DNA of 11,755 nucleotides from Pyrinomonadaceae bacterium (GTDB lineage Bacteria; Acidobacteriota; Blastocatellia; Pyrinomonadales; Pyrinomonadaceae), in contig JACMMN010000362.1 in the NCBI GenBank assembly GCA_014379075.1, positions 1 to 11,755 of the forward strand. The letters are read 5' to 3'. The translations under genes and the position numbers were made by a program. Position 1 is the first letter of the stretch. Every line of letters begins with the position of its first letter. This document shows positions 1 to 7,642 of this stretch, piece after piece. Below the pieces are notes generated by a model. The model made no database searches. It saw nothing but the letters and a program-made list of their open reading frames with translations, and had not been told where the DNA came from.

Positions 1-1016
1 GCAAAAAGCAGGAATGCGGCAATAACACACCATATGGTTGCCAGGCCCACGATAACATCGTCTATTTTTTTCCCACGATCCTTAATAAAAAGCGCGACGG
101 CAAACAATAAAGAAAAGCGTGCGAGCCAAAGTCTGACGCTCGAAAAAAGTGAAATGTCATCCGAGGGGAATATTTCGGTGGGAAGAATGAAAGTAAGAAG
201 ATGGTTCCAAATTATACCGATACCAACCGCTGCCGAACTTTCACCCGGAAATCCAACCGTGCCAAACTCGAGCTGTGATTTTATCGACCACATCAAGGGT
301 ATTACGAAGATACCCGCGATCAGCATCTGGACGAAGTAATTTTTCGCAGCCTCCCACCGCCTTAAAATCAATAGGGCCGCAAAACCTCCGACCAGTAAAA
401 AGCCGAAATAGTAATTTGTATAAACACCTGCAAGGGCGATCATCAACAAAAAAGGAAAACTCCGTTTTTTCGATTCCGGCGCCACCTCGTCAATACTTAG
501 TTCAAAATAAAATCTTAAAAACAGGATCGAAAGCAATATCAGGAAGGAATACGCTCTAATTTCGAGGCTGGTCCAAATCAGAAAAGGATGTAAGGCAAAA
601 AACGTCGAAACAAAAAAGACCGCTTTTCCGGTCAAAAGTTTTCGGGTGAGATCAATAAAGAACTTGATCGCAAGCACAGAGCAGCCGATCGAAAAAATTC
701 GAGCGAAAAAAATTCCGCCGTTGACCTCACGCCACAAACTCAGGAGCCAGAAATACAAAGGAGCCTGCCGCTCCTCGGTTCCGGCATTCTGTAGGGCGTG
801 GAAAAATCCGTTTTGCGTCGTATTAAGAGTCGCCCCTTCATCAGTCCAAATGTTTAAGAAATATGCGAGCGGTAAGGTGACACTGAGATGCAGAATTATC
901 AACAAAATCGTGAAGCGGAAATCGTGAACCCCGGAAAAAACACCTCCGCTTTTATCATTTTCGTACATGCTGACTATTTCTTTTATACTGAACGCATGAA
1001 TTTTTGTAAGATTCAT
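1..1016 (-). CDS. GT-C family (GT39/ArnT-like) membrane glycosyltransferase, C-terminus cut off
   Basis: Partial: 338 codons are open from an ATG at 1016 to the window edge, with no stop. The first in-frame stop upstream of that ATG is a TAG, and an AGGA lies 11 nt before it. A later ATG at 968 (MYENDKSGG) is an alternative start. The protein is strongly hydrophobic, with a first membrane segment near residues 36-54 and others near 103-120, 132-148, 157-172 and 186-215. It shows the hallmarks of GT-C transferases: an acidic pair (D59-E60 in NIWTDEGA) just after the first membrane segment, where the catalytic Asp of the family sits; the loop motif RQAPLYFW (83-90); and the WTSLEIRAYSF signature (148-158). 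Such enzymes move a sugar from a polyprenyl-phosphate donor to an acceptor on the non-cytoplasmic side of the inner membrane. Acceptor and sugar cannot be told. It is the last visible gene of the operon, about 106 bases after the flavoprotein gene. Confidence 0.82.
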   Translation of the reverse strand, partial: MNLTKIHAFSIKEIVSMYENDKSGGVFSGVHDFRFTILLIILHLSVTLPLAYFLNIWTDEGATLNTTQNGFFHALQNAGTEERQAPLYFWLLSLWREVNGGIFFARIFSIGCSVLAIKFFIDLTRKLLTGKAVFFVSTFFALHPFLIWTSLEIRAYSFLILLSILFLRFYFELSIDEVAPESKKRSFPFLLMIALAGVYTNYYFGFLLVGGFAALLILRRWEAAKNYFVQMLIAGIFVIPLMWSIKSQLEFGTVGFPGESSAAVGIGIIWNHLLTFILPTEIFPSDDISLFSSVRLWLARFSLLFAVALFIKDRGKKIDDVIVGLATIWCVIAAFLLF

Positions 1017-1053
1017 GCCATTAGGCGTCCTGTTTTCACTTGGTAAAACGACC

Positions 1054-1078
1054 GGTAACCAAAGTTCCTAGAGTTACC
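1054..1078. repeat. Short inverted repeat between flavoprotein and GT-C genes
   Basis: Perfect 6-bp arms GGTAAC (1054-1059) and GTTACC (1073-1078) flank a 13-nt spacer, inside the 106-base gap upstream of the GT-C gene. On the minus-strand transcript no T-run follows directly, so it is not a convincing intrinsic terminator. It may be a chance palindrome or a weak attenuating hairpin. The rest of this gap shows nothing I can name. Confidence 0.25.
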
Positions 1079-1122
1079 CTGGATTTTTTGGCTTTTCAAG
1101 AAAATTGCTTTCTTAAAGTTTT

Positions 1123-2487
1123 TTACGCTCGTTGCATTAAATTCCCGACCTTTCGTCGAGTTCGCCAATAAACGTCTTCCATAAAAATATGGGCAAACTC
1201 ACCATTGCGACCAATGCTCAACAGGTTGTCAATTCCCGTCGACCGCTCGAAGTTCTTTCGTTCGTTTTCGTATTCGTTTAGGAATACCGGATATGCGATC
1301 GGCGTTCGTAGCACATTCGCACCCAAAAATTTTGCCCTTGCACCTGGAATAATTTTAGCCATATGCTCCAGGCAAATTTCCGTCACGCTTTCCTCATCCA
1401 TCGTCCAAAACTCATCTCCCTTTTCACATCCGATATCGATCGTTATTATCGTTTTGCCTTCGGGGGCCAGCCACGGCATTGAAATAGTTGCTTCGGTGAG
1501 GCGGAAAAACGGAAATTCATCTCCCGGAAACCATACGACCGTGTCGGGCAAAAGCCCGCGTCCCGAAAACCGCATATTAACAAAAAGCATGGGACGATAC
1601 CGGAATTTTTTTAGGTGCTCCAACGAATTGGTGCCTCGGACGAGTTTGGCCAGGATATTCGCGGGAGCCGTGCTGATGACCGCCGAAACTTCTTTTGTTT
1701 CTCCCTTCGCCTTGATGGCCACCACTTTTTCATTTTCCACCAGAATTTCTTCGACCGGGGTTTCAAGCTTGATCCTGTCTTCCAGCCCTTCGGCCAGTTT
1801 TTCACATAAAACCGACACTCCCCGTTCAGGATAAACATGCCATACACTAGCCTTTTCAGGCATCTCGCGATTGTATCCGCATGCAACCGCCCGGCCTAAA
1901 ACACGACTTGCCGCTTTTAAATACAGGGTTTTGCCGATGCTACCCGGTAGACTTTCACCCAGCGACGGCGAGAGATCATCAGCTTTAGCTCCTGACCAAG
2001 CCTCGATAAGAGGCAATGCAACTGTATCAGCGAGAACCGTTCCGTACTTTTTGCGAAACCAGTCCGCCGCCGACCTTGGCCCGGACCCGTTTCCAAAACT
2101 CTTGAATTTGCTCACCGCGCCGCTAAAGGCCATGCGCGGAACTTTCATCAACCCAACCGGATATTTATAAATTTTGCCTTTGAGCCAGACCGTTTCACCG
2201 TAATATTCGATCGTCCTGCATTCCGAGCTTACGCCGATCGCTCCGGCAAGGCGGTTCGTAATAAAATGAGCTCCGAAATCGTAACTGAAGCCTTCCGCAT
2301 CCTTAAAACTCGCCGCTAGCCCTGAGATCCTTTTGCCGGCCTCATAAAGCACGAAATCTGTATCGTTATGACGCAAAAAATTCGCTGCCGTCAAGCCGGC
2401 GAGGCCCGCTCCGATCACCGCTATCGGTTTTCCAATCTTTTTAACTTTCATAAAGTTTCCATTGATGGAATCGATCATTTCCGACAA
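1123..2487 (-). CDS. FAD-dependent oxidoreductase (amine oxidase / Glf-like fold), flavoprotein 2
   Basis: A 454-residue flavoprotein of the phytoene desaturase/protoporphyrinogen oxidase/UDP-galactopyranose mutase superfamily. Numbered from the TTG at 2487, it has the Rossmann dinucleotide motif VIGAGLAGL (24-32), the ribose-binding acidic residue in VLYEAG (E49), and RISGLAASF, where the usual IGG is ISG. A C-terminal LLSIGRNGEF segment resembles the FAD-contacting GRNG motif of Glf-like proteins. The substrate is unknown; in glycan loci such proteins may oxidise or isomerise a sugar or lipid-linked intermediate. Start choice is uncertain: TTG at 2487 has AGGGGG (2496-2501) 8 nt upstream; ATG at 2478 has no well-placed site; ATG at 2451 has GGA 6 nt before it and begins right at the Rossmann strand. 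It follows the methyltransferase gene by 15 bases, so they are probably co-transcribed. It differs clearly from the other flavoprotein (4493-5902). Confidence 0.85.
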   Translation of the reverse strand: MSEMIDSINGNFMKVKKIGKPIAVIGAGLAGLTAANFLRHNDTDFVLYEAGKRISGLAASFKDAEGFSYDFGAHFITNRLAGAIGVSSECRTIEYYGETVWLKGKIYKYPVGLMKVPRMAFSGAVSKFKSFGNGSGPRSAADWFRKKYGTVLADTVALPLIEAWSGAKADDLSPSLGESLPGSIGKTLYLKAASRVLGRAVACGYNREMPEKASVWHVYPERGVSVLCEKLAEGLEDRIKLETPVEEILVENEKVVAIKAKGETKEVSAVISTAPANILAKLVRGTNSLEHLKKFRYRPMLFVNMRFSGRGLLPDTVVWFPGDEFPFFRLTEATISMPWLAPEGKTIITIDIGCEKGDEFWTMDEESVTEICLEHMAKIIPGARAKFLGANVLRTPIAYPVFLNEYENERKNFERSTGIDNLLSIGRNGEFAHIFMEDVYWRTRRKVGNLMQRA

Positions 2488-2502
2488 AAAGAAAACCCCC
2501 TT

Positions 2503-3441
2503 TTACAATTTGCGCAGTATCGCCCGAAGCAAACCTCCACGATTAAACTTTTGCAAAATGATATCGAGCGAAGTAAAAGCCGAAAGTGAAACGGTCGACT
2601 TGAGCGTAAATCGATCGACCAGAAAGCGCGGGGCGTTCCAGTCGACCAGGGCGTTATGCACCGAATAAACCCAATTAACAGGACTAACGATCGTGCTCAG
2701 ATCAGCCACTTCAAATCCGGTTTTTTCGGCTAATTTTTTTAGAGACGATCTGTTAAACAAATTCCAGTGACGCGGAAAATGATAGCCGCCCCAATAGCCG
2801 CTTTTAAAAACTTGAAAATCGATCGAATCGGTATTATCCGTAACGATCACAAATTTTGCGTTCGGTTTTAACACCTCTCGGACGGCGGACAAAACATTGG
2901 CCGGATTTCCCAAATGTTCGATCGTCTGGATCATATACGCCAGATCGTATGAATCTTTCGGCAGTTTACCGTCCTCAATGCTCCCGAGATGCACTTTTAA
3001 ACCAGCTTTTTCAGCCATTTCGACTGCCCGTTTATCAATATCGACACCTTCAACCGTCCAGCTTTTTTTTCCGTACTCGCTTAAAAGCCGCATGTGAAAT
3101 CCGTCGCCGCAGCCTATATCCAGGATCCGAGCATCGTCCGGCAAGCCCTTGCACCAGGTCAGAAGCCTTTTGGCCTCGAGTCGCGAACGGATCTTATATA
3201 CCAAACCGAAATCTTTCTCGGAAAAATCGAACGCGTGATAATTCGGCGGATAAATTGTTTGGAAATCCGCGGCGGACGGGCGCGGATTCAGATAAACCAA
3301 GCCGCATGAATTGCAACGCATCGCTAAAAACGTATCGGGAACCGTGTTGTATTCAAAATCCTGGCCGTTGCCGACAGGCTCCGCATCACTGCTTTCGCAG
3401 ACGCAGCACCTTACATGAGTTAAATTAAGTTGTGCTGCCAT
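2503..3441 (-). CDS. Class I SAM-dependent methyltransferase with N-terminal zinc-binding module
   Basis: A 312-residue protein. The N-terminus carries two Cys pairs, C12/C15 (RCCVC) and C43/C46 (CNSC) followed by GLVYLNPRPS, typical of the small zinc-binding module ahead of many sugar and natural-product C- or O-methyltransferases. The SAM site follows: motif I ILDIGCGDG (106-114), the acidic residue after the next strand (GVDID, 132-136), YDLAYMIQTIEHL (165-177), and the later HFPRHWNLF (221-229) common in this methyltransferase group. It probably methylates a sugar or sugar nucleotide in the cytoplasm; the target position cannot be deduced. The ATG at 3441 has only a weak GGA 7 nt upstream. 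It lies 61 bases after the deacetylase gene, with a weak hairpin plus T-run in that gap, and 15 bases before the second flavoprotein gene. Confidence 0.88.
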   Translation of the reverse strand: MAAQLNLTHVRCCVCESSDAEPVGNGQDFEYNTVPDTFLAMRCNSCGLVYLNPRPSAADFQTIYPPNYHAFDFSEKDFGLVYKIRSRLEAKRLLTWCKGLPDDARILDIGCGDGFHMRLLSEYGKKSWTVEGVDIDKRAVEMAEKAGLKVHLGSIEDGKLPKDSYDLAYMIQTIEHLGNPANVLSAVREVLKPNAKFVIVTDNTDSIDFQVFKSGYWGGYHFPRHWNLFNRSSLKKLAEKTGFEVADLSTIVSPVNWVYSVHNALVDWNAPRFLVDRFTLKSTVSLSAFTSLDIILQKFNRGGLLRAILRKL

Positions 3442-3481
3442 TGAGACATCCGATAATACGAATTTCTGTTGAAATGAAAAA

Positions 3482-3496
3482 GCTTATAAAATAAGC
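3482..3496 (-). terminator. Weak hairpin plus T-run, possible attenuator
   Basis: On the minus strand, a 6-bp stem (GCTTAT/ATAAGC) with a 3-nt loop is followed directly by five Ts (complement of 3477-3481), just after the stop codon of the deacetylase gene. Shape and place fit an intrinsic terminator, but the stem has only two G-C pairs, so termination would be partial at best. The downstream methyltransferase gene runs the same way with no evident promoter in the 61-base gap. Confidence 0.3.
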
Positions 3497-3502
3497 GATT
3501 AC

Positions 3503-4483
3503 TCAAGTCCTGGCTTCAACACCAGTTTTTATTTGCCTTTGAACGGAGCTTTCTCCTTTTCGCACCGTTTCCGCGTGTTTCCCCATATTTACGATCTCGA
3601 AACTGCCGCCTAGCGCTTCCAGCATTTCGTCTACGATTTTTATCTTTTGTTCCGTCGGCAAGTTCATACCTGGAAAAAACTTTAGTTCGGGAACGTCTTC
3701 ACCGCTTAAAAAATCAAGCGGATGAAGAAGCAGGGAAACTTGTGTTTTGGTTACGCGACACATCTCCACAGCTGTTTTCCAATAGGCTTTTGCAAGTGTC
3801 TTTGAAAACGTAGAAAGATATATAACGTAGCTTGCATGGATCGGTGTTTTGAAAACCGGAAGCGTGGTAACCGGAATTTCCACCAGATTTTTGCCGTCTA
3901 CATTCCATGTAAAGGGCTTTAGGCTTTGGAAGCCGTCCGAAAATTTACCGAATAATTTTTTTCGCTTTTCGCGTTCGGCTTCCGTCATTTCGGGCGATTT
4001 AAAGAAATAATACGCTCGTGCCAGCGGGGCGATATAGGTTGGCAGGATCGAGCAGTCATATTCGTAACCGCGTTCAGCCAAAACCTCAAGCACGGTCGGT
4101 GACAATGAGTACCCGGGCCCGCGAAAACCTTTCGGAAGTTGGCCTGTGATCCTTTCCAATGCGTTTTCCGTCTTTTCGAATTCCTCGAGCAATTCCTGTT
4201 TCGAATAGAGATGAAGCCAGGGTTCGTGCCGAAAACTGTGATTTCCGATCTCATGTTTTTCTTCGGAGATCATCGCGATCGACTCGGCATTTTTGTCGAG
4301 TGCCGCGTCTTGACCAACGACAAAAAACGTTATCTCCAGATCTCGCTCTTTAAGAAATGTCAACGCTCGAGGAACAACTACATCGAGATAGGACGGGTAG
4401 CTTTCCCAACCCGCATCACCATGCGTTTTCATGTATGACCATTTGTTGTCGAGGTCGAGCGAAAGGCTCGCAGTTTGCTTCAT
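3503..4483 (-). CDS. Polysaccharide deacetylase (NodB homology, CE4), catalytically intact
   Basis: A 326-residue carbohydrate esterase family 4 protein. All five family motifs can be read: D10 and D12 in SLDLDNKW (catalytic base and metal ligand region), H82 and H86 in NHSFRH (metal-binding histidines), FRGPGYS (120-126), D143 in YEYDCSILP, and H254 in LLLHPLDF. It should remove N- or O-acetyl groups from a glycan or a glycan precursor using a divalent metal. There is no signal peptide or membrane segment, so action in the cytoplasm on a precursor is plausible. The segment around residues 150-215, between motifs 4 and 5, is long and probably substrate-specific. The start is well supported: AAGGTG 5 nt before the ATG, embedded in the stop codon of the preceding flavoprotein gene 9 bases upstream. 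This contrasts with the degenerate deacetylase-like domain encoded at 8950-10662. Confidence 0.9.
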   Translation of the reverse strand: MKQTASLSLDLDNKWSYMKTHGDAGWESYPSYLDVVVPRALTFLKERDLEITFFVVGQDAALDKNAESIAMISEEKHEIGNHSFRHEPWLHLYSKQELLEEFEKTENALERITGQLPKGFRGPGYSLSPTVLEVLAERGYEYDCSILPTYIAPLARAYYFFKSPEMTEAEREKRKKLFGKFSDGFQSLKPFTWNVDGKNLVEIPVTTLPVFKTPIHASYVIYLSTFSKTLAKAYWKTAVEMCRVTKTQVSLLLHPLDFLSGEDVPELKFFPGMNLPTEQKIKIVDEMLEALGGSFEIVNMGKHAETVRKGESSVQRQIKTGVEART

Positions 4484-4488
4484 AAAAT

Positions 4489-4494
4489 CACCTT
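4489..4494 (-). promoter_or_regulatory. Ribosome binding site overlapping upstream stop codon
   Basis: AAGGTG on the minus strand, 5 nt before the deacetylase ATG at 4483, shares bases with the TAA stop of the preceding flavoprotein gene (4493-4495). It fixes the deacetylase start and suggests translational coupling of the two genes. It is the best-placed Shine-Dalgarno-like site I saw in the window. Confidence 0.65.
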
Positions 4495-5902
4495 AGCCCC
4501 GCGCGTCCGGCGAGCAATGATCGGCATAGAAGTTCTCGGCTAATCTGACGGTTTCGTTGACGTTCAACGTTCCGTTTACTATGTGGGCCGAATTCACTAC
4601 AATGACGCCCTCTACCGAAGTTTCTATTGAAGGCAGGCTGCCCGAATAATTTAAGACCGGCAGCGGGAAGACCTTTTTCACTCGTGAAACTCTGAAAGCC
4701 TCAACATCGGTTCGAGAAAAGTGCGGATACATCTTTTCCAACGCGTCGAGAAAAAGCTCTTCAATCTCGGCATCGGATCTTTCAAACAGCTCGTCATCGG
4801 GAGTGACATATTTCGGCAGATATACGAGAGCATTGCCGCCAAACGCTTTTTTATCGACAAGTGCCGACATTTCAACGATCCCGGTGAACGGCGTTTCGTC
4901 GATGATGTTGGTCACATAAAACTCGGAAAGCGATTTTTTTAACAATACCGAGGCACAAACGATTCCCTGATATTTTACGTTTTCGAGTTTTCGTTTTTCC
5001 TCCGTAGTAAGCTGCGGCACGATCTTCGCAGCAATATCGGCCGGACAGGTAAGGACGACGGAATCGAACTCGTCACGGTCTAGAGTTAGTGTCGAATTTC
5101 CATGGCCCGGAAGATCGTTACGCGTATGCAATGCTTCCGCCCCAACCGTTTCCACCGCCGGAATCGCTGTCCTTGCCGTGATGGTGCTGATCCCGATCAG
5201 GCCGTTTTTTAATTTTTCGACCTTACTGACCGGCGAATTAAGCCTGATCTCTACACCGCGTTCCCGTAGAACCTTCTCGAATCGCCCTAAAACCCGTGCA
5301 TAGCCGCCGCGGACATAGCCGAACATTTCCTTTTTCATCCCGGACTTTCGTGCGGCGTACATTCTCTGGATCGTCGCCCAGATAAATGCCGCCGAGGTTT
5401 CCCGGTATGCCTCGCCGAGTTTTGCTTTGAGTAACGGCCTCCACACTTTCTCAAAAGTCTTCTTTCCAGATAGCTTTATGAGCCAGTCGGCAACCGGGAT
5501 TTTCTCCAGAGCCTTCCAATCTTTTACCCGCGAAGCGTAAAAGATCGTGGCTCCGAGGCGAAATTTGCTGACTAGACCGAGCGGCGGAAATTTCAGGAAT
5601 TCCAGAGCATTCGACATCGAAACGAGTTTTCCGCCCGTGTAGAAGCCCGTCTTGGTTTCTACCCATTCGAATTCATCGCCCAGCCCAATCTCCTCGACGA
5701 CCTTTCTAGTAAAAGAATCGGATAGAAGCGTAACGTGATAATGCCTGTCCCAAACGACATCACCGATTTTCCACGAACTCGCTAGCCCGCCGATTTCTGG
5801 CGCAGATTCGAAAACGGTTACTTTCGCTCCCTGTTCGGAAAGTCTCAGTGCCAGAGTCAAACCGAGAAATCCAGAGCCGATGATCGCGATACTTTGCGGC
5901 AT
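4493..5902 (-). CDS. FAD/NAD(P)-dependent oxidoreductase (phytoene desaturase / protoporphyrinogen oxidase-like), flavoprotein 1
   Basis: A 469-residue flavoprotein from the ATG at 5902. I chose this start because the FAD-binding strand begins at residue 4 and AAGAG lies 7 nt upstream; a TTG at 5923 or GTG at 5920 would add seven or six residues. It shows the Rossmann motif IIGSGFLGL (7-15), ribose-binding E32 in VTVFES, and EIGGLASSW (36-44), the GG doublet typical of the family. A C-terminal segment, VNSAHIVNGTLNVNETVRLA, matches the FAD-contacting end of this superfamily. The RHYHV near residue 55 fits members found in glycan and lipid loci. The reaction is unknown: oxidation, desaturation or mutase chemistry on a sugar or lipid carrier are all possible. 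It sits between the acetyltransferase (stop at 5927) and the deacetylase (9 bases on), so it is very likely co-transcribed with both. Confidence 0.87.
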   Translation of the reverse strand: MPQSIAIIGSGFLGLTLALRLSEQGAKVTVFESAPEIGGLASSWKIGDVVWDRHYHVTLLSDSFTRKVVEEIGLGDEFEWVETKTGFYTGGKLVSMSNALEFLKFPPLGLVSKFRLGATIFYASRVKDWKALEKIPVADWLIKLSGKKTFEKVWRPLLKAKLGEAYRETSAAFIWATIQRMYAARKSGMKKEMFGYVRGGYARVLGRFEKVLRERGVEIRLNSPVSKVEKLKNGLIGISTITARTAIPAVETVGAEALHTRNDLPGHGNSTLTLDRDEFDSVVLTCPADIAAKIVPQLTTEEKRKLENVKYQGIVCASVLLKKSLSEFYVTNIIDETPFTGIVEMSALVDKKAFGGNALVYLPKYVTPDDELFERSDAEIEELFLDALEKMYPHFSRTDVEAFRVSRVKKVFPLPVLNYSGSLPSIETSVEGVIVVNSAHIVNGTLNVNETVRLAENFYADHCSPDARG

Positions 5903-5926
5903 TATAAAACTCTTTTCCACCAAAGA

Positions 5927-6550
5927 TCACAATCCGGCGTTAGCGGAAACGGTTTCCTTAACTACCCCATTTTCGATCATGTAACTCAACCCGCAGGAAC
6001 ATTCCAGCTTCTTTGATTGTGTATCCATATCAAACTTATGGAAAAGCAATCCGCATTTGCATACCGCGCCGACGGAACGTGCGGGGCTTCCCAAAACCAG
6101 GTGAAAATCAGGAACGCTTTTCGTCACAACCGAACCCATCCCCACCATTGCCCAGCGTCCAATTTCGAGATCGTTGCCTATTATACATCCGGCCCCAATC
6201 GTTGAACCCTCGCGGACGAGCGTCGGCAGAGTGTGTTCGTCAGGTTCGCTCGGCCTCAAGTTCTTGAGATCAGGAAAAGTCGCACGCGGAAAACGGTCGT
6301 TCGTAAATGTAGTCGAGGCCGAGATCATTACGCCGTCTTCGATTGTTACGGCGGCGCAAATATAGACCATCGCATTGATCTTCACACGGTTCCCGATCTT
6401 AACGTCATATGCGATGTACGACTTTTCACCGACGATGCACTCTTCGCCTATCTTGGTACCATGCCGGATATGGACGTTGTCCCATATACTCGATCCTTCT
6501 CCGATTCGAACGTTATCCTCAATTATTGCTGTAGCGTGAACTTTGACCAT
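5927..6550 (-). CDS. Left-handed beta-helix N-acetyltransferase (WbpD/WlbB-like) with C-terminal CxCG pairs
   Basis: A 207-residue acyltransferase made of hexapeptide repeats (I-G-x-x-x-x rungs such as NVRIGEGSSIWDNV, GTKIGEECIVGE, EGSTIGAGCIIGN). Features typical of the WbpD/WlbB/QdtC group of sugar-nucleotide N-acetyltransferases are FTNDRFPRA (82-90), TLVREGSTIGAGCIIG (110-125), GSVVTKSVPDFHLVLGSPAR (139-158) and the closing GNPAR-like turn. It would transfer an acetyl group from acetyl-CoA to the amino group of an amino sugar nucleotide in the cytoplasm, as a trimer. After the helix comes an extra tail with CKCG (C164, C166) and CSCG (C184, C186), a likely zinc-ribbon. It follows the Gfo/Idh gene by 71 bases and precedes the flavoprotein gene closely. 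The ATG at 6550 has no visible Shine-Dalgarno, but an in-frame stop lies close upstream and no other start fits. Confidence 0.87.
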   Translation of the reverse strand: MVKVHATAIIEDNVRIGEGSSIWDNVHIRHGTKIGEECIVGEKSYIAYDVKIGNRVKINAMVYICAAVTIEDGVMISASTTFTNDRFPRATFPDLKNLRPSEPDEHTLPTLVREGSTIGAGCIIGNDLEIGRWAMVGMGSVVTKSVPDFHLVLGSPARSVGAVCKCGLLFHKFDMDTQSKKLECSCGLSYMIENGVVKETVSANAGL

Positions 6551-6621
6551 AAATTGATTAGGCTACGGTTTCAAGGTAAAAGACTAAACATCATTTCCTG
6601 CAATCCGCAGCCGTTTTTTAC

Positions 6622-7626
6622 CTAAACTGCGGTCACCGCTTTTTCAACGACCGGCTGCCAAAGATTCTGCTTTAGCGACTTATATGCGGCTTCGATTACC
6701 AGCACGGAAGCTAGAGCATCGGGCGGCTGTATGAAAAGTTCTTCCTTCCCCCCAAGCGTTTGCGAGAAATTCTCGATCTTTCCGCGAAATGATGCTACTT
6801 TATCGTAGCCGCTGCCAAAAACGGTCCAATCGGGATTTGAATGCAGTTTGTATTTGGATTCGCGCCAACCGACGTGAAGTGTTCCGTTCGTGCCGTAAAT
6901 GCTTATGAAATGCGGCAGTTCCTTGTTGATCCCCCAGGTCAGATCCACGCTCGCGGTGACGCCATTGTGCGTTTTTGCAAACATCTTTACATTTTCATCC
7001 ACGGCGAGGCTCTGCGTGCCACCCGCATCGACGGCTAAAACCGATTCGATGCCACCGAGAAAATACCGGATTATATCGACCGAATGCGTTCCGTTATCCA
7101 TCAGCACGCCGCCGCCCGAAACCTCCTCGACCGAGTTCCAGCGTTTCGACATATCAACTTTCGCGGTAAACGCGTTTTCGAACTGAAGAACATCGCCAAG
7201 TACACCCGAGGCCACAATACTTTTCGCCCTTACAACGTCCTCGCAATAACGAAACTTCGAAGCCATGGCAAAAAGGACGCCCGCATCCTCGGCTGCCTTA
7301 ATTATCTTTAGAGCATCGGCCACCGTCAGGCACAATGGCTTTTCGCACAAAACCGGTATCTTTCGTTCAAGAAAATAACACGCGATCTCTGTATGAAGGT
7401 TTGGCGGCGTGGCGATGATCACGGCATCCAGTCCGCTTTCGCTTTCGGCAAGGGCCTTGTAATCCGCATAGGCCCTTCCTGAGGAGATCTCCGCCAGTGC
7501 TTTAGCGGAGTCCAGCCTGACATCCGCGATAGCTACTAGATCGCAGCATTCGCTTTCATTGAATGCCTGTGAATAAGCCTGGGCAATTCCGCCCGCCCCG
7601 ATAAGTCCGAATTTCAGTTTACTCAT
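6622..7626 (-). CDS. Gfo/Idh/MocA family NAD(P)-dependent oxidoreductase
   Basis: A 334-residue dehydrogenase of usual family length. It has an N-terminal Rossmann domain with GLIGAGGIA (7-15) and the acidic residue in AIADVR (D35). The signature CEKPLCL (94-100) contains the catalytic Lys96, and the C-terminal domain has GGGVLMDNGTHSVDIIRYF (171-189) with H181 and D184 in the expected HxxD arrangement. Members oxidise or reduce a ring hydroxyl of a sugar, sugar nucleotide or inositol. With an aminotransferase just upstream and an N-acetyltransferase just downstream, the likely role is making a keto-sugar for amination, as WbpB/WlbA do on UDP-GlcNAcA. The sequence alone does not fix the substrate, and an inositol dehydrogenase-like role cannot be excluded. 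The ATG at 7626 has only a weak GAG 6 nt upstream, and a 66-nt hairpin ends 16 nt before it. Confidence 0.88.
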   Translation of the reverse strand: MSKLKFGLIGAGGIAQAYSQAFNESECCDLVAIADVRLDSAKALAEISSGRAYADYKALAESESGLDAVIIATPPNLHTEIACYFLERKIPVLCEKPLCLTVADALKIIKAAEDAGVLFAMASKFRYCEDVVRAKSIVASGVLGDVLQFENAFTAKVDMSKRWNSVEEVSGGGVLMDNGTHSVDIIRYFLGGIESVLAVDAGGTQSLAVDENVKMFAKTHNGVTASVDLTWGINKELPHFISIYGTNGTLHVGWRESKYKLHSNPDWTVFGSGYDKVASFRGKIENFSQTLGGKEELFIQPPDALASVLVIEAAYKSLKQNLWQPVVEKAVTAV

Positions 7627-7642
7627 AATATTCTCGTCGTGC

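Noticed and set aside
34..927. Three overlapping plus-strand frames at the left edge
   Set aside because: The minus strand here is open across the whole stretch and encodes a coherent GT-C membrane protein with its signature motifs.
1205..1834. Plus-strand open frame of 209 codons
   Set aside because: Antisense shadow of the second flavoprotein gene; low-complexity Ser/Arg-rich translation without domain signs.
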